Shown one piece after another: positions 8,992-17,030 of a stretch of 64,000 bases of DNA. The DNA comes from Bradymonas sp963697525 (GTDB taxonomy: Bacteria; Myxococcota_A; Bradymonadia; Bradymonadales; Bradymonadaceae). The position numbers and the translations under genes are program-made. How positions within the stretch are numbered: position 1 is the stretch's first letter; the number at the start of each line of letters is the position of its first letter. Under the pieces are notes generated by a model. The model was not told the DNA's origin. It was given only the letters and a program-made list of their open reading frames with translations, and searched no databases. The stretch lies in NCBI GenBank assembly GCA_963697525.1, contig OY969087.1:4712001-4776000 (forward strand), written 5' to 3'.

Positions 8992-10927
8992 GATCGGCCC
9001 CCAAGAGTTCGTCGACAGTCTTCACCAATTGTTTCATCGACACCGGCTTGGCCAAGAATGTGTAATCCACGGTCAACTCGGCTCCGTCATCTTCGACGAC
9101 GTCGGCGGTATAGCCGGAGACGAAGACAAGTTTGATGTCGGGGTGGCGTTGGTAGAGTTCGCGAGCCAGCGCTACCCCACTTCCGCCGGGCATGACGACG
9201 TCGGTTACCAGCAGATCGATGTCGTCGCTGCGGTCCTCGATGATCTGGCGGGCCTGGTCTGCGTTGCTCGCCTCCAAGACGGCGAAGCCGCGCTGGACGA
9301 GGGCTTCGCGAAAGGGATGGCGCAGGTCGTCTTCGTCCTCCACCAGCAAGACCCCCCATTGACGACCCTGCACGGCGTGTTCACTCGCCGGCGCCTCGCC
9401 CGTTCGGGCGTCGTCTCCGTCCAACTTCGCCGGCAGGTACACGGTGAAGGTGCATCCCTCGCCGGGCTCGCTGTCGACAAAGATTCGCCCGCCCATGCGC
9501 TCGACCACCGCGTGAACCAGGGTCAAGCCGAGCCCGCTGTGCCCCTCGGCGCGTCGGGTGGTAAAAAACGGCTCGAAGACCTTGGTGTGCAGCGCCGGGC
9601 GCACGCCCGGGCCGGTATCGGCGACGCTAAGCACCAACCACGGCCGCTTCTCCAGGCCCCGCGGCACTTGTTCGAGCGTCGACGGATTGATGCCCGCGGT
9701 GCGCACGCAGATATGTCCACCCTCGTCGAGCGCCTCGGCGGCGTTCTCCACCAGCCGCGTGACCAAGTGTTCGAGTTGCTCGGGATCGCCCTGGACCAGC
9801 GGCGTGAACTCCTCCGTTTCCAGCGTGAGCGTCTGGCCTGGCTGCAAGCATTGGCGCAAATGCGGTTCGTAGGCCGTCAGCAACGTGTCGAGGTGCACTG
9901 GCTCGGCTCGGGTGAGCGCTTCCTGACTGATCGCGAGCAGTTGGCGGGTGAGCGTGCCTCCGTCGGCCACCGCTCTCGACATACTCTGGATGCACCGGCG
10001 TGCAGCCTTGGGGATGTCGCCGAGCTGGGCCTCGAGCAGCTCGGTTTGCACCATCATGACGTTGAGCAAATTGTTGAAGTCGTGGGCGAGGCCGCCGGCG
10101 AATCGCCCGATGGCGCGCATGGTGCGCGCTCGTTCGACCTCCGGAGGGACTTCGGAATGCACCGCGATCGACACGGCCACAGTGCGCCCACTTCGAGTGA
10201 CCACCGGCGTCAGGTGCACACCCCGTTCGGCGGGAGGCTCGAGGCCGTCGAAGCTGTACATGACCGCCGATTCGTCGCCGGCGAGCGCCTCGCGAAGTTG
10301 TTCGGCGAAGGGGTCGCCCAGGCTGGCAAAGAGCTCGTCTCCCACCACCTCCCCGATGACCGGCGAGCGCCCGAGCATCTTCCAGGTCAGCCGCTCGGCC
10401 GCCGCGTTGACGTATAACAACCGTCGATCCGGCCCGGTCACATAGAAGGGATGAAGGATGTGGTGGTACTGCGCATAGCGGTGCATTTGCTCGGCGGAGG
10501 GCTTGTCCAGGCTGGGCGGCTCGATGGAGTGGCTGAGCAGGCGGTAGATGACCTGGCTGAGCAGGCGCACGAAGATGTCGGTGTCCCCGACGCGCAGCAC
10601 GAAGCGCTCCAGCCCCTGACGCAGCGCCTCGAGCAACTCCTCGGTGCATGCGGGGTCACCCACCATGATCACGGGGGCGACCGGAAAGATCTCGCGTACC
10701 TGGTCGAGGACCTCCAGGCCGTGGGGTTGGATGTCGATGACGATCACATCGGGCGTGGGCCGCTGGCGCAGCGCTGCCTCAAAGCGTTCGGGGCGGCGCA
10801 CGTGGTCGAATTCGACGGCCAGCGCGTCCGAAAACAACGGCGAGGCGAGGACTTTCTCCGCCTCTGGTAGTCGCCCCAGGACCATTGCTTGCCATTTGCG
10901 CTCGGCCACTGCTCCTCCATCACCCAT
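8981..10927 (-). CDS. Hybrid sensor histidine kinase, paralogue of its neighbour
   Basis: About 648 residues from the ATG at 10927. A longer frame from 10993 is possible, since neither start has a strong Shine-Dalgarno. Order: receiver-like N-terminal domain (about 10-130), one PAS domain (HRYAQYHHILHPFYV), HisKA with FAGGLAHDFNN, HATPase (ADTGPGVRP, GHSGLGLTLVHAV) and a C-terminal receiver with VEDEDDL, LVTDVVMPGGSG and LAKPVS. It shares domain order and linker motifs with the 6712-8991 kinase but lacks that protein's second PAS, indicating tandem duplication. The two genes overlap by ATGCCGAGTGA. It probably senses a cytoplasmic cue and relays phosphate internally. Confidence 0.92.
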   Translation of the reverse strand: MGDGGAVAERKWQAMVLGRLPEAEKVLASPLFSDALAVEFDHVRRPERFEAALRQRPTPDVIVIDIQPHGLEVLDQVREIFPVAPVIMVGDPACTEELLEALRQGLERFVLRVGDTDIFVRLLSQVIYRLLSHSIEPPSLDKPSAEQMHRYAQYHHILHPFYVTGPDRRLLYVNAAAERLTWKMLGRSPVIGEVVGDELFASLGDPFAEQLREALAGDESAVMYSFDGLEPPAERGVHLTPVVTRSGRTVAVSIAVHSEVPPEVERARTMRAIGRFAGGLAHDFNNLLNVMMVQTELLEAQLGDIPKAARRCIQSMSRAVADGGTLTRQLLAISQEALTRAEPVHLDTLLTAYEPHLRQCLQPGQTLTLETEEFTPLVQGDPEQLEHLVTRLVENAAEALDEGGHICVRTAGINPSTLEQVPRGLEKRPWLVLSVADTGPGVRPALHTKVFEPFFTTRRAEGHSGLGLTLVHAVVERMGGRIFVDSEPGEGCTFTVYLPAKLDGDDARTGEAPASEHAVQGRQWGVLLVEDEDDLRHPFREALVQRGFAVLEASNADQARQIIEDRSDDIDLLVTDVVMPGGSGVALARELYQRHPDIKLVFVSGYTADVVEDDGAELTVDYTFLAKPVSMKQLVKTVDELLGADHAE

Positions 10928-11018
10928 GAACCGTCGAGTGAGGCTGTTGTGACCCACCGCAGATCTATGCCGCCGAGCCTCCGCCCACCTCATCCCCTGT
11001 CGCAGCCCCCCCTTTGAT

Positions 11019-11058
11019 TAAATAAGCAGAAACGCCTCCGATTCAACGAGTGAGGCGT
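11019..11058 (-). terminator. Rho-independent terminator after dprA
   Basis: On the minus strand ACGCCTC and GAGGCGT (11032-11038 and 11052-11058) form a 7-bp stem with a 13-nt loop, followed by a T-rich stretch. It lies about 40 nt past the dprA stop. Confidence 0.6.
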
Positions 11059-11095
11059 GGGCGTCGAGGCCGCGTACGTCCAACCAGCAAGCGGC

Positions 11096-12361
11096 CTAGC
11101 GACGCACAAATGCGTCCGCTCCCGGGCGTTTGCTCACGGCGCCGGCGAGTTCGAGTTCGAGCAGGGCCGAGCTCAATCGACCGGCGTCCCATTGCAGGTG
11201 ACGCGCCAGGGGATCGCGCCCGACGCCTTCATCGGTCTCGGCGACCAATATGCCCAGCGCTTCGTATAATGTGCGGGCGTCGGCCGACAGAGTGTCCAGA
11301 CACACCGCCGGTCGCGGCGAGGAGGGAGCCGGTCGCGGCGAGGAGGGAGCCGCGCGCGGCGGCGTTTCCGACACCGGCGCGGCCGGCGAGACGTCGAGAA
11401 CGAGCTGCTCGCCTGTGCGGGGACGGTTCAGCACCCGCTCGAGCACGTCGCGAGCGTGGCGCACACACTGGGCCCCGTCGACGAGCAGCTTGTGACAGCC
11501 CTGCGTCAGCGGGCTGTCCAGCGCGCCGGGCACGGCACACAGCGGACGGCCCAGGCGCGCAGCCGCCCGCGCCGTGAGCATCGTCCCGCTCTTCTCGCCG
11601 GCGCGCACTACGACGGTGGCGTCGCCGAGCGCGGCGATGAGCTCATTGCGCCGCTGGAAGTGAAATCGGCGCGGGCGCACGCCCAGCGGGTACTCGGTGA
11701 CGATGGCGCCCTGCCCGACGACCTGCTCGAAGACCGCCGCGTTGCGCCGCGGCGTGGGCCGCTCCACGCCGCCGGCGAGTACGGCGATGGTGGGCGCACC
11801 GGCGTCCAGGCAACCGCGATGCGCCGCGGCGTCGACGCCCAGCGCTCCCCCGCTGATCACCGCACAGCCCGCCGCCGCAAGCTCCGCGGCGAGCGTGTGT
11901 GCGAGACGCACATCCGCCACGGATGCCTTGCGACTGCCGACCACGGCGACGGTCGCCCGACTGCTCAGCCAACTCGCGTCGCCACGCACGTAGACGAACA
12001 CCGGCGGGTCGGGAAGGTCGAGCAATCGCGCCGGATAATCCGGCTCCCCCACGTGACGGATGCGCGTCGACGCCGGCAGCGCGTCCACCTCGCGGGCCAA
12101 CAATTCACCGGCAGCCGGATCGGCGAGGACCTGCCGGACGCGCTCGCCTACGCCCTCGCCCAGGCCGCACCGCTGCAAGAGGCGCCCAGCGCTCGCCGCG
12201 TCGGCCTCGAAGAGTTGGGCCAACTGCCCCTCGGTGACCTCTAGCAAGCGCGCCATGCGTCGTGAGCCCACGCCGCGTACCCGCCACAGGGCAAAGCGAG
12301 CGGCGCGCTCGACGTCGTCGATGGGACAGAAGGCTTCGAACTCCGAGGGTTGCGCACACAT
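11096..12361 (-). CDS. dprA: DNA-processing protein DprA
   Basis: 421 residues. DprA loads RecA on incoming single-stranded DNA during natural transformation. An N-terminal helix-hairpin-helix/SAM-like region (about 15-100) precedes the Rossmann-like DprA core (about 105-315). The core carries VAVVGSRKAS, ISGGALGVDAAAH, AVLAGGVE and the RRNELIAALGDATVVV and SGTMLTA stretches. A Pro/Ser-rich linker then leads to a winged-helix-like C-terminus (about 355-420). GGAG lies about 5 nt before the ATG. The linker contains two exact copies of a 21-bp unit. No other competence gene is nearby. Confidence 0.95.
   Translation of the reverse strand: MCAQPSEFEAFCPIDDVERAARFALWRVRGVGSRRMARLLEVTEGQLAQLFEADAASAGRLLQRCGLGEGVGERVRQVLADPAAGELLAREVDALPASTRIRHVGEPDYPARLLDLPDPPVFVYVRGDASWLSSRATVAVVGSRKASVADVRLAHTLAAELAAAGCAVISGGALGVDAAAHRGCLDAGAPTIAVLAGGVERPTPRRNAAVFEQVVGQGAIVTEYPLGVRPRRFHFQRRNELIAALGDATVVVRAGEKSGTMLTARAAARLGRPLCAVPGALDSPLTQGCHKLLVDGAQCVRHARDVLERVLNRPRTGEQLVLDVSPAAPVSETPPRAAPSSPRPAPSSPRPAVCLDTLSADARTLYEALGILVAETDEGVGRDPLARHLQWDAGRLSSALLELELAGAVSKRPGADAFVRR
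11310..11351. repeat. Two exact tandem 21-bp copies in the dprA linker
   Basis: The 21-bp unit at 11310-11330 is repeated exactly at 11331-11351. On the coding strand it encodes a repeated Ser-Ser-Pro-Arg-Pro-Ala-like heptapeptide between the catalytic core and the winged helix. It is in frame and so only lengthens the linker. Confidence 0.85.
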
Positions 12362-12452
12362 AGCGGCTCCTTGACCGAGTACCAGTTGGCAGGTCGCACC
12401 GGCTGCACGACCTCTACTCTGGTTTTCGGCAGATCTGCCCTTTTCGTTGCGT

Positions 12453-12482
12453 AAAAAAACAAAAAACCCGCTTTCGCGGGCT
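12453..12482 (-). terminator. Rho-independent terminator after the PP2C gene
   Basis: On the minus strand the stem CCCGC/GCGGG with a GAAA loop (12467-12480) is followed by TTTTTTGTTTTTTT. It is about 40 nt past the phosphatase stop and ahead of dprA, so the two genes are separate transcripts. Confidence 0.85.
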
Positions 12483-12520
12483 TCTGGAGGGGGGAGTTCT
12501 GTTGGGTGTTACCGGCGGCT

Positions 12521-13285
12521 CTACTCAGCCACCTTGGCCAAAATCACCGTGATATTGTCGTCGCCGCCGTTGGCGTTGGCCGTATCCACCAGGGTCTTGC
12601 ACAGCTTCTCGAGGTCGTCCTCGGCGGTGAGCAACTCCTGGAGTTGGACGTCGTTGACCATGTCGGTCAAACCATCGGAGCAGAACAAAAAGACGTCGCC
12701 CGGCTGCATCTCCTCGAAGTGGACGTCGACCTCGACATTGTCGGTCAGGCCACAGGCTCGGGTGATGACGTTTTTGTAGGGGAAATACTCGATATCCTCG
12801 GCGGCCAGAATCCCCATACGCACGTACTCGTTGGCCAACGAGTGATCTTCGGTGCGCTGTTGGAGCTTGCCATCGCGAAACCGGTAGGCGCGCGAATCGC
12901 CGATATGGGCGAAATACACCCCTTCGTTGGTGAAATAACCGGACACGATGGTCGTGCCCATGCCGCGGTACAACTCGCTCTCGGAGGCCGCGGTAAACAC
13001 GGCACGGTTGGCGTTTTGGACCGCCTGGCGCAAGCGATGTTGGATGAGATCGACGCCGTCGTCGTCGTCCGACTCCGGAGCCGACTCGGAGTCCGAGATC
13101 GTCTCGCGGTAGTATTCGACGATCGCCTTAATCGCCATGGCACTGGCCACTTCGCCGGAGCGGTGCCCGCCCATACCGTCGGCGACCACGCAGAGGGCTT
13201 CCTTTCCTTCAGACAGGTAGAAGTCGTCCTCGTTGTGTTCCCGGGCGTTTCCGACGTCGGTGATGCCGGCACAAATCAGCTTCAT
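12521..13285 (-). CDS. PP2C-family Ser/Thr protein phosphatase
   Basis: 254 residues. PPM-family metal-dependent phosphatases remove phosphate from Ser/Thr proteins, usually opposing a Hanks-type kinase. Visible metal-site motifs are EHNEDDF, VVADGMGGHRSGE, GMGTT, HIGDSRAY, FLFCSDGLTD and GGDDNITVI. An acidic insert (SAPESDDDDG) sits in the first third. The ATG at 13285 is preferred: it has AGGA 9 nt upstream and lies about 42 nt downstream of the inferred transcription start. An ATG at 13330 would be at or before that start. No partner kinase is encoded in this window. Confidence 0.94.
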   Translation of the reverse strand: MKLICAGITDVGNAREHNEDDFYLSEGKEALCVVADGMGGHRSGEVASAMAIKAIVEYYRETISDSESAPESDDDDGVDLIQHRLRQAVQNANRAVFTAASESELYRGMGTTIVSGYFTNEGVYFAHIGDSRAYRFRDGKLQQRTEDHSLANEYVRMGILAAEDIEYFPYKNVITRACGLTDNVEVDVHFEEMQPGDVFLFCSDGLTDMVNDVQLQELLTAEDDLEKLCKTLVDTANANGGDDNITVILAKVAE

Positions 13286-13333
13286 GCGCGCTTCCTGGAT
13301 AGGCCCTTGAACAGCAGCTTCGTATGCCATGCG

Positions 13334-13362
13334 AGTATATGCTGAGTTGGATACAACGTAAA
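13334..13362 (-). promoter_or_regulatory. Candidate promoter for the PP2C gene
   Basis: On the minus strand TTTACG (13357-13362) and TATACT (13334-13339) are 17 nt apart. A start near 13327 supports translation from 13285. Confidence 0.5.
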
Positions 13363-13414
13363 GAATATCCTCACAGGGCTAGCCATGCCAACGTCGCCGC
13401 CGCACTTGACTCCT

Positions 13415-13446
13415 GGAGAATGACGGCGCCGAACCGCTCGGCGCCG
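13415..13446 (-). terminator. Terminator-like hairpin after the 13460 lipoprotein gene
   Basis: CGGCGCCGA and TCGGCGCCG (13424-13432, 13438-13446) form a 9-bp stem with a 5-nt loop, 14 nt past the stop. The following T content is modest (TCATTCTCC), so efficiency is uncertain. Confidence 0.5.
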
Positions 13447-13459
13447 CTAGACCCTTGTT

Positions 13460-15271
13460 TTACAAGTTGTTGGTGTCGAAGTCGATGCGCGTGCCCGTCC
13501 AGTCCGCCGACACCTGTGAGCCCTGTTGCTGGCCGAGGTCGGCGTTTTGCATGACCCCGTTGAACACACCGTCGGTGATCTCGTCGACGAAGCCGTCGGA
13601 GGTCGTCTCCACCAACTTGGCCTGCCCGCCGACGCGCAGCCCCACGTCGTACTCCAGATTGCTGACCAGCATGTCGGCGAAGCCGAACACGGTGGACACC
13701 GCCGATTGGCAATAGCCCATGGCGTCGAAGCAGGCGTTGAACGGGTCGGGCGCGCACACCTGGCCGCTGCCGTTGGCGATGGCGCCTACCAGGCCGTCAC
13801 ACACCCAGTAGGTAAACGCTTCGCTCAGCGAGTGGGCGTTGCCGTTGGTGATCTGGGGGATGATGACCTGATTGAGCACGTAAATGATCAAGCGCCCATA
13901 GCGCAGCGACAGCGGGTGCGTGTCGATCTGGAGTTGGTTGTAGGCGACTACCCGTCCGGTCCATTCGGAGCTGAGCACGCCCAACTGGCCGAAGTCGCCG
14001 TTGCCGTCGGCCTGAATGTTGATGGCGCCACAATCCGGCGGAGAGTTGGCGTCGCAATTCCAGCGCCAGTACAGCGTAATCCCCAGCCAGTTATTGGTGC
14101 CACGGAACTCGTAGTCCGACGACATCTTGCCGATGGTCAACTCGCTGTGAACCTCGAGGTTGGCGACCACGTCGCGCAGGTCGCGCCCGGCGTCGCGGAT
14201 ATGCCTCAGCGTATCGTTGCCGGCGATGGCGTTGTTGATGGCGTTGATGAGCATATTGTCCAACCCGGTGACGTTCAAAAACAGGTTGAGCCCACCGGAG
14301 GCCAGGCCGCCGACGAAGTTTTGAATCAGGTTGATGAACTCGTCGTACAGCGCCTGGCCGGGGTTCTGGAAGATATTGAGCACCCGAACGATGGTCGAGC
14401 CCACCGTGCCCGAGTCTTCCAGCGCGTGGGTGAAATCCCAGTGGCTGGTCACGTCGTAGCGCCCCACCGGGTTGAGCGGGATAAGCTGCAGGGGCAGTTC
14501 TTTGTGGGTGGTCTGGTCGGCCTGGACGCCGATATCCTCGATGCATCCTGCCCCGGCGATCTGGCCGGCGTCGCCCTTGGCGACCGCGGTGATCATATAG
14601 CGCTGATTGACGCCCAGATCGTCGAAATGGACCGTCTCCTGGGGGGTGCCGGCCACGTAGGTGGTCAACTCCCCGTCCTGGCGCTGGGTCAGCGGGCGGA
14701 ACTCCGCACACGTATAATCGCCGGCCCGATAAAGGCGCAGGTCGATGTCACTGAGCGGCATCATCGACGCGCCCGTGTTGACCATGCTCAATTCGATATT
14801 GCCGGTGGCCAGGGGCGTGACGTCGACGGTGAAATCCACCGAGTTCGACGAGTCGTTCTCGGCGCGCACCTTGACCGTGCCTTCGGAGGCGCCCAGCCGC
14901 AGGTCGACCGACGCCGCGCCCTGCTCGTTGGTGGTGCTGTTGAGCGCCGACACCGTCGCATCCTGGGCGGTGCCCGCGTCGACGATACTGTAGGCGATAT
15001 TCTGATTGGGCACCGGATCACCGGTGCTCTTGCTGTACAGGAACACCTTCAACGTCACCGACTCGGTGACGTTGCCCACCAGATGCGTCTCCCCGGCGGG
15101 AACCAGGAAGTACTGATCGCTGAGCTGTGGAGCGGAGTTGTCGCCATTGTCCCCGGAGCGGGACTGATCGACATTGGTGTTGACCGTGCCGTCGCCACAA
15201 CCAAAGAGCGACGTACCCACCAGCAGGGCGACGATGATGGACAGCGAGATCCTGCGATATGAGGCAGCCAT
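13460..15271 (-). CDS. Large lipoprotein with an N-terminal Ig-like (Big_1-type) domain
   Basis: 603 residues from the ATG at 15271, chosen because GAGGG lies about 7 nt upstream. An ATG at 15292 has no such site. The signal ends in a GTSLFGC lipobox. After a Gly/Asp/Asn linker, residues about 45-145 look like a bacterial Ig-like domain (LKVFLYSKSTGDPVPNQNI, NEQGAASVDLRLG). A second beta domain follows (about 150-260). The C-terminal 330 residues have no recognised family and include hydrophobic Gly-rich helices (about 330-380) and a Cys pair in NCDANSPPDCGA. It is likely an outer-membrane or surface lipoprotein. Confidence 0.82.
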   Translation of the reverse strand: MAASYRRISLSIIVALLVGTSLFGCGDGTVNTNVDQSRSGDNGDNSAPQLSDQYFLVPAGETHLVGNVTESVTLKVFLYSKSTGDPVPNQNIAYSIVDAGTAQDATVSALNSTTNEQGAASVDLRLGASEGTVKVRAENDSSNSVDFTVDVTPLATGNIELSMVNTGASMMPLSDIDLRLYRAGDYTCAEFRPLTQRQDGELTTYVAGTPQETVHFDDLGVNQRYMITAVAKGDAGQIAGAGCIEDIGVQADQTTHKELPLQLIPLNPVGRYDVTSHWDFTHALEDSGTVGSTIVRVLNIFQNPGQALYDEFINLIQNFVGGLASGGLNLFLNVTGLDNMLINAINNAIAGNDTLRHIRDAGRDLRDVVANLEVHSELTIGKMSSDYEFRGTNNWLGITLYWRWNCDANSPPDCGAINIQADGNGDFGQLGVLSSEWTGRVVAYNQLQIDTHPLSLRYGRLIIYVLNQVIIPQITNGNAHSLSEAFTYWVCDGLVGAIANGSGQVCAPDPFNACFDAMGYCQSAVSTVFGFADMLVSNLEYDVGLRVGGQAKLVETTSDGFVDEITDGVFNGVMQNADLGQQQGSQVSADWTGTRIDFDTNNL

Positions 15272-15306
15272 TTGGCCCTCGCCAATTTTCATTCGAAATC
15301 AATTGT

Positions 15307-15349
15307 TGTCTTAAGACACGCGATGACACTAGCAGGTCGTACGTGTCAA
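15307..15349. promoter_or_regulatory. Inverted repeats upstream of the 13460-15271 gene
   Basis: A 12-bp perfect palindrome TGTCTTAAGACA (15307-15318) is followed by TGACAC/GTGTCA half-sites 13 nt apart (15324-15329, 15343-15348). The latter includes a minus-strand TTGACA but no good -10 at standard spacing. This may be an operator pair or an alternative-sigma promoter. Confidence 0.35.
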
Positions 15350-15377
15350 ATCAACTGGGAGGGGGGCGCCACTTCCA

Positions 15378-15415
15378 ACCAAAAAAGGCGCGCTTCGCAA
15401 TTGCGAAGCGCGCCT
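15378..15415 (-). terminator. Strong terminator: 30-bp perfect palindrome plus T-run
   Basis: Positions 15386-15415 are a perfect 30-bp palindrome centred on AATT at 15399-15402. On the minus strand it is followed by TTTTTT. It lies 29 nt past the stop of the 15444 gene and would also fold on the other strand. Confidence 0.85.
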
Positions 15416-15443
15416 CTTGGAGACGTTCGATGCCCAACCGACG

Positions 15444-16052
15444 TTACTGGCTGCTGAAGCCTTTGCCCTTCGGGGCGAGCACGCTGATGCCGACGAAGGT
15501 GCCGATAGCCACGGCGCTCACGCCGAGGATGGTGCCCACGGTCTTCCAGGTGCTGAACTGACGGACTTCGCCGCCTTTGACGTCGTCGAGCGACAGAAGC
15601 AGGTTGTACTCAGGCGAGACGATCTGACGGTCGCTCATCATGAAATTGAACGGGGTGACGCGGTAGGTGTCCCCGTCTTTGGTGACGACCTTGACCGGGT
15701 TCGCCGTGGACACGGGCACCCGTGTGCAACCCTTGCGCGCCGGCGGCATGTCGTCGCCGGTGCCGGTGGCGTCGCTGGCGGTGTCGGTCTTGGCGCCTTG
15801 GGCGGCGGCCCAACGCGAGCCGTCGAGCTTCAAGGACTTATACGCCGTCTTCTGGCCATCGGCGGACTTGTCCGCCGACGCCGACGCCGAGCTGTCGCAA
15901 TCGCCGTAGACCACCACGACCTCGCGCTGCTCGACCTCGCTCTCGAGCTTCTTGAGTTCGGGCTTATCGATGAAATAAGTATTATAGCAAGCGACCTGGC
16001 TGAAACTCGCAACAGCGAAAAGTGCAAAAAGTCGCTTATTTTTCAGGAACAT
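15444..16052 (-). CDS. Small lipoprotein with a C-terminal membrane segment
   Basis: 202 residues from the ATG at 16052, with GAGG about 8 nt upstream. The N-terminus is a lipoprotein signal with lipobox SQVAC. A short helical stretch (KPELKKLESEVEQ) precedes a low-complexity Ser/Ala/Asp region (about 45-110), then a compact beta domain (VKVVTKDGDTYRVTPFNF). Near the C-terminus a hydrophobic segment (VGTILGVSAVAIGTFVGISVL) looks transmembrane. A lipid anchor plus a C-terminal membrane helix is unusual. No family recognised. It is divergent from the 16243 gene. Confidence 0.8.
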   Translation of the reverse strand: MFLKNKRLFALFAVASFSQVACYNTYFIDKPELKKLESEVEQREVVVVYGDCDSSASASADKSADGQKTAYKSLKLDGSRWAAAQGAKTDTASDATGTGDDMPPARKGCTRVPVSTANPVKVVTKDGDTYRVTPFNFMMSDRQIVSPEYNLLLSLDDVKGGEVRQFSTWKTVGTILGVSAVAIGTFVGISVLAPKGKGFSSQ

Positions 16053-16178
16053 CCGCGTACCTCGTCTCGAACGGTTGCAGCGTCTCCGAATGGTTTTCGG
16101 GTACCGAGCGCCAGAATCGTAGGGCATCCCTGCCCGTCGCGCAACCCTGATCGCGCCCGCGCTACGCACACCGATGGC

Positions 16179-16206
16179 TTGCCGCCCACGCTGCTTGCGC
16201 TAAACT
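16179..16206 (+). promoter_or_regulatory. Candidate promoter for the 16243 gene
   Basis: TTGCCG (16179-16184) and TAAACT (16201-16206) are 16 nt apart. Transcription would begin near 16213, which makes the GTG at 16213 an unlikely start and favours 16243 or 16252. Confidence 0.4.
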
Positions 16207-16242
16207 GCAGCGGTGACACCTCCGCCGCCGAGCTTGCAATCG

Positions 16243-16965
16243 ATGTATCCCATGCCCTTCGACCGCTCTTCGTTCCCGCCAATTCTATGCGCGTTGGCGA
16301 TTGTCGTCGCCGCGCTGTCGTGCGCCGGGGCCGCTCACGCCGACCCAAAGCCGGCCTCCTCCAAGCAGGCCAACTCCAGCCAGGCGTCCACCGACAGCCC
16401 CCGCGAGTACAGTCGCTACTATACCGGCGCCTTCGTCGAGTACTCGGTTCGCGGCGGCGCCAGCCTGGCGACCGAAGCGCCCTATAAGGGGTGGAATATC
16501 GACGTAGGGGCGCGCCAGTCGTTTCCGATGCTGGTGGGCGATTTTCGGGTGGCGTACCGCTATGACCATCTGACCGGGACCGGCGCCAACACCCCCGGCC
16601 CCATGGAGCAACATAGCCTGGGGGGTTATGTGTGCTTCCACCCGCTGTACCTGTTGATGTTGGGAAGCGACTGGCTCAGCTACACGGTCGCCTCGCTGTA
16701 TGCCGAGTTCGGCGGCGGCGCTCAGATCGGCGTGCTCAACCGCCCCGACACCGGCGACTACCAGACCCACGTGGGGCCGTTCGTCTCGCTGGGCGTCGGA
16801 CTGGATATGCCGTTGGCCGATCCCGACGTGGGATATGCCCCTTGGCTCAACATCGTTTATCGCTGGCACGTCGCCGACTTCGACGGCAAAGTCGAGACCT
16901 TCGACATCGACATGAACGTGTTGCAGGTGGGCATCGGCTGGCGAATAAACGGGCTGCTCTATTAG
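16243..16965 (+). CDS. Small outer-membrane beta-barrel-like protein
   Basis: About 240 residues. A signal peptide (CALAIVVAALSCAGAAHA) precedes a Ser/Gln/Lys linker. The remainder is alternating hydrophobic/polar strands with aromatic belts (DFRVAYRYDHL, PWLNIVYRWHVADF, LQVGIGWRINGLLY), typical of an 8-stranded barrel or a lipid A-modifying/OmpW-like fold. The start is uncertain: ATG at 16243 or 16252, or GTG at 16213, none with a strong Shine-Dalgarno. The slt-like gene follows after 65 nt on the same strand. Confidence 0.78.
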   Translation: MYPMPFDRSSFPPILCALAIVVAALSCAGAAHADPKPASSKQANSSQASTDSPREYSRYYTGAFVEYSVRGGASLATEAPYKGWNIDVGARQSFPMLVGDFRVAYRYDHLTGTGANTPGPMEQHSLGGYVCFHPLYLLMLGSDWLSYTVASLYAEFGGGAQIGVLNRPDTGDYQTHVGPFVSLGVGLDMPLADPDVGYAPWLNIVYRWHVADFDGKVETFDIDMNVLQVGIGWRINGLLY

Positions 16966-17030
16966 GTTGGAGCCCACTGCGAGATTATTCGACCATCGCC
17001 GAGCTACGAAGTTCCCCCACGGAGAGATCT

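Noticed and set aside
6745..9135. Long plus-strand frame across the hybrid kinase genes
   Set aside because: No domain or plausible start; the opposite strand encodes clear HisKA, HATPase and receiver domains.
16632..17030. Upstream extension of the slt-like gene into the 16243 gene
   Set aside because: The extension lacks a signal peptide and overlaps another gene. The ATG at 17031 has a Shine-Dalgarno and a clear signal sequence.
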